From assembly GCA_973895155.1 (NCBI GenBank), contig OZ316898.1, positions 8,866,001 to 8,930,000 on the forward strand: DNA of 64,000 nt. Reading direction: 5' to 3'. Within the stretch, counting starts at the first letter, position 1, and every line of letters starts with the position of its first letter. Shown piece by piece: positions 61,070-64,000 of this stretch. Made by a program: the position numbers and the translations under genes. The stretch is from Marsupella aquatica. Its lineage: Eukaryota; Marchantiophyta. The notes under the pieces were generated by a model. The model saw only the letters and a list, made by a program, of their open reading frames with translations. It did no database searches and was not told the DNA's origin.

Positions 61070-64000
61070 TTACCAACGTTCAGTGGCACTGTCAAACCCA
61101 GGATCCACCTCCCAAGTCTTAGTGGTCTGAAAGCAACGTGAATATCGCACATGATCCGGTGCATCATGCTTACCATGTTTAGGCCTCCACCATTGCACTT
61201 GGAACATAGGAGCATACCGTGTACTAGTAGGAGAATTCTCATTGCATTGCAAGTCTCCTAAGGGAACTTCATGGTTTGGGTCCACAACACCCAAAGCTCT
61301 CACCAACCAGAAATATTCTTTCCCATTCTTCTTTTCCCATTCATCCTCTGGACGGAGAAATACAAAGTGACCCTCTTGAATGTCCTGCAGAGGAATCCAA
61401 TGTGCAAGTTCTCGCTCGTGTCGAGCGCCAACAAATGTTGCAGCTTGATCCTCCATCTCTTCCAGGTACTCATTCTGAAGCTCCACCATTTGTGGATTCT
61501 ATGTACTACTACTAGGCTCCCCCAATGGTTCAGAGGTTCCTGTACTATTAACCTTGTAACCAGTTCCGTGGTTGGTTTTTGGCCAAAATTCATATGTCAA
61601 TGCTAACTGTATTTCTGCCTCCCCTTCAATTGTAAGCTCCCCAGATTATACTTGCACCACCATCTCCCAATATTTCACCAAAGGAAACCGCTCACGATAT
61701 GCTATAGAGGTCTCATCCTTACAACTCTTCTTCAAAAACTCAATGTAACGATTAAGGAATGGGATGATTTCTTCAACCTTGCCTCGTACATCCCCGGAGA
61801 TGGGCTTTGCATATGGTTGAGCTTCTGGTAAAATGAGAGCATTGGTGCTGGAATCAGTTCTCCAAATGGACCTTCCAGTTGGAGGGTACCAAGGTTGTTT
61901 CACATGTGCTTTGTATTGATATATTGGAACATTATCTCTCATAGAGAAAAGAAATGCCACTGGTTTTGAGTGACCCTCTATGTCTTTTACCTTGAAAGTT
62001 TTCAAAAACTCTTTGTAAGCTGCAACCTCTTGGATCAACCGTGGGACAGGATGAATGCTTTCACACTCCCAAACCTCAGCCATCAACCCCAAGAGGGTAG
62101 AAACCTCCTTGTACTTCACTTGGTTGGATACTTTTGAAAACAATGCATCGACATCCTCATGGGTGTGACCAACCATGAGAAACGACATCTGCACTATTTC
62201 AAAAACCCCTCTACTAACAAGCTCACTGCAAAATGCCATCAAGTACTGGTTTTTGTTATCTTTCCCTGAATTATCCATTTGCAAGGTCAGGTGCCTTGGC
62301 AATGGTTTGAAAGAGGTAGACGTAGCCTTGGGATCAACACCAAAGTCGTCTTGGTCATCTTCAGCTCCTTGAAATCTAGCAATTGAGACTTTTTTGGGTT
62401 CTAAGTAACCTGCGAGAAATGCTTCAAACTCCAAAAGAGATTGAAAAATTGGCCTCATTGCAGCCCAATATAATCCTTCAAGGAGGTCTCCAGATTTGTC
62501 CCCCTTGTAATCCTCCAGATCTCTAAGGCACTTTGCCAATGATGTCACTGTGAAGTCTGCATCTCCCGGCCAAAGCCCAGTGAAACTGAAGTGAGCATAC
62601 ACTCTGGGATCCCTTCCATGGGTCAACATCCCAGTGAGCGCAATGGGGAGCGGTTGACCACTACCAGACAATGATTTAGGAGTGGGGACCAACCTAGGGA
62701 TCCATGTCTTGGCCTAGTCCATCTTGTCATGTATAATGCAAAGATAGTTCTCAGGATCCTTCTTCGCAAGAACCCTATGAGCATAGTAAACATATCTCCT
62801 AGACATTTGCTCACGAAGATGGCGAGCTCTTCTTTCCTCAATCTCTAAACGCTCTTTCTTTCTCTTCTCCCGCATCAACTGATCTTTGAACTCAGTGCAA
62901 AGTGTACACTTTGCTAATGCACTTCCCTTGTGAAAGTCAAAATTCATGAAGGACTCACTCCAGAGTTTATACATAGTGTTTTCACTCACCTTCATGTAGC
63001 CATCTAATTCCATTTTTGAGTATACCTCCTCAAAAATATCTTTCTTCGTGAAACAAGATGGAAGTCTGTACTCAACCGTGTCAGTCCCGTGAGACCCTCC
63101 ATAGGGAAGATGTGGCATGGGTTCTCCGTTTTGGGTTAGAATGGACTCCAACAAAGCACGAGCATGCAAGGTGCTTCCTCGTGTCTTGTGTGAACCCTTG
63201 TTTCTGTGGAATCCAACCGTGCAACCTGCTTCATATTGATTTTTATAATCATAATACTTGGCAGTGCTGAATCCATGCATTTTAATAAATGCACCCTTGC
63301 AAACAAGTCTACTTCTTACAACGAAATATCCTTTTGTCTCCACTTCCTTCTCCCTACAGCCAAAAAGAGTGAGAATGTGACTGGTTTTGTTGTCGCTTGA
63401 CATCCCATGGTATTCCCTCCTTATCGCCTATAGGTCTTCTCTGGGCATGTTGAGGCAACACTTCAACTTACAACAACCTTCTCTTTGGATGGAGTCGATT
63501 TCCTCCTCTGTGATTTTCAGTATGGCCCAAGACTCCAAGTGCTTCTTCCTTTTTTCATCTGGGTTGACCTTCGTTCTCTTGATGAAATTATACGGGCGTT
63601 TCGAAAACTCAGTGTCACCTTTCATATCTACCTCTAGATGATCTCGACCATCAATAATTGGTTTCGGAGAAACCTCTTCAATGAGATCCAGAAGAAAAAT
63701 ACCCCTTGGTATCAGCAGAAGTGAACGGACGGCCCACCTAACAAGACCAGGCACTCATGGGTAGATATTTGGGAAAAATAGAGGGTCAATCACGCGTGTG
63801 ACAGCAACCCCAACGTGATCTGGTCCAAGAACATCATCATCAATTGCACCTGACTCGAAAGGAACTGTGATGATGCCAACCCCCACTTTGGTCCGATTAT
63901 CCTTAGCATACAATTCCACCTCCTCGATCATCCAATTAGAACGCAAACTATAATCCTTGAAATTATAATTTGAAAAAACATCCCGTGTGGACAGATCGTT
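61070..64000 (-). pseudogene. DUF7869-like transposon-like gene, five in-frame stops, 5' end off the window
   Basis: One reading frame runs from the right edge down to a terminal stop at 61,070, nearly 2.9 kb, with no frameshift and no intron needed. It is broken by stops at 63,755 (TGA), 63,428 (TAG), 62,714 (TAG), 61,646 (TAA) and 61,499 (TAG). Both flanks of each stop still look coding. The first half holds a cysteine pair CTLCTEFK and a charged helix. The central part holds LQMDNSGKDNKN and MVGHTHEDVDALF, which I associate with DUF7869 proteins, common in bryophytes and some other eukaryotes and often repeat-like in genomes. The last part, with GHFVFLRPEDEW, resembles the beta-rich tail of that family. 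The Asp and His-x-x-Asp motifs suggest a nuclease or transposase fold, but that is inference. The family call is from memory of the motif. Confidence 0.7.

Overview
This is nuclear DNA of a land plant. It holds long spliced genes with GT-AG introns, a glutamate synthase of the plant NADH type with an apparent plastid transit peptide, a plant-type U-box/WD40 ligase, and wide AT-rich intergenic tracts full of decayed transposons. Introns of mostly 100-500 bp, a pyrimidine-rich 5' leader and a DUF7869-type element relic make a bryophyte (moss or liverwort) my best guess. That is an inference, not something the sequence proves.

Layout. Positions 1-16,200 contain no gene I can support. They hold tandem and dispersed duplications, two nearly identical copia-type LTRs arranged as a 319-bp inverted repeat (8,581-9,376), and a TA-flanked MITE (9,876-10,292). 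Positions 16,200-30,991 are the leader and the 20-exon NADH-dependent glutamate synthase gene on the plus strand; every junction was placed by splice sites and reading frame, giving about 2,301 residues. Positions 32,163-34,797 are a three-exon mitochondrial ADP/ATP carrier gene on the minus strand, convergent with the first gene. Its third exon carries an apparent 5-nt frameshift. Positions 34,800-44,885 are again repeat-rich: a second TIR element, a decayed Ty1-copia integrase and a second copy of the MITE. Positions 44,886-54,344 are a 17-exon LIN/CERBERUS-type E3 ubiquitin ligase on the plus strand. It is about 1,918 residues long and is lengthened by a coding minisatellite with a 111-bp period. 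Positions 54,345-61,000 have no supported gene. Positions 61,070-64,000 are a DUF7869-like, transposon-like pseudogene on the minus strand that runs off the right edge; all five of its in-frame stops can be explained by single C-to-T changes.

The three genes are not a functional unit: one serves nitrogen assimilation, one mitochondrial nucleotide exchange, and one is a ubiquitin ligase known from root symbiosis in legumes. I found no tRNA or rRNA gene, no CRISPR array and no clearly new system. The points most worth a second look are the repeat-expanded LIN gene, the carrier frameshift, the C-to-T decay pattern and the LTR palindrome.
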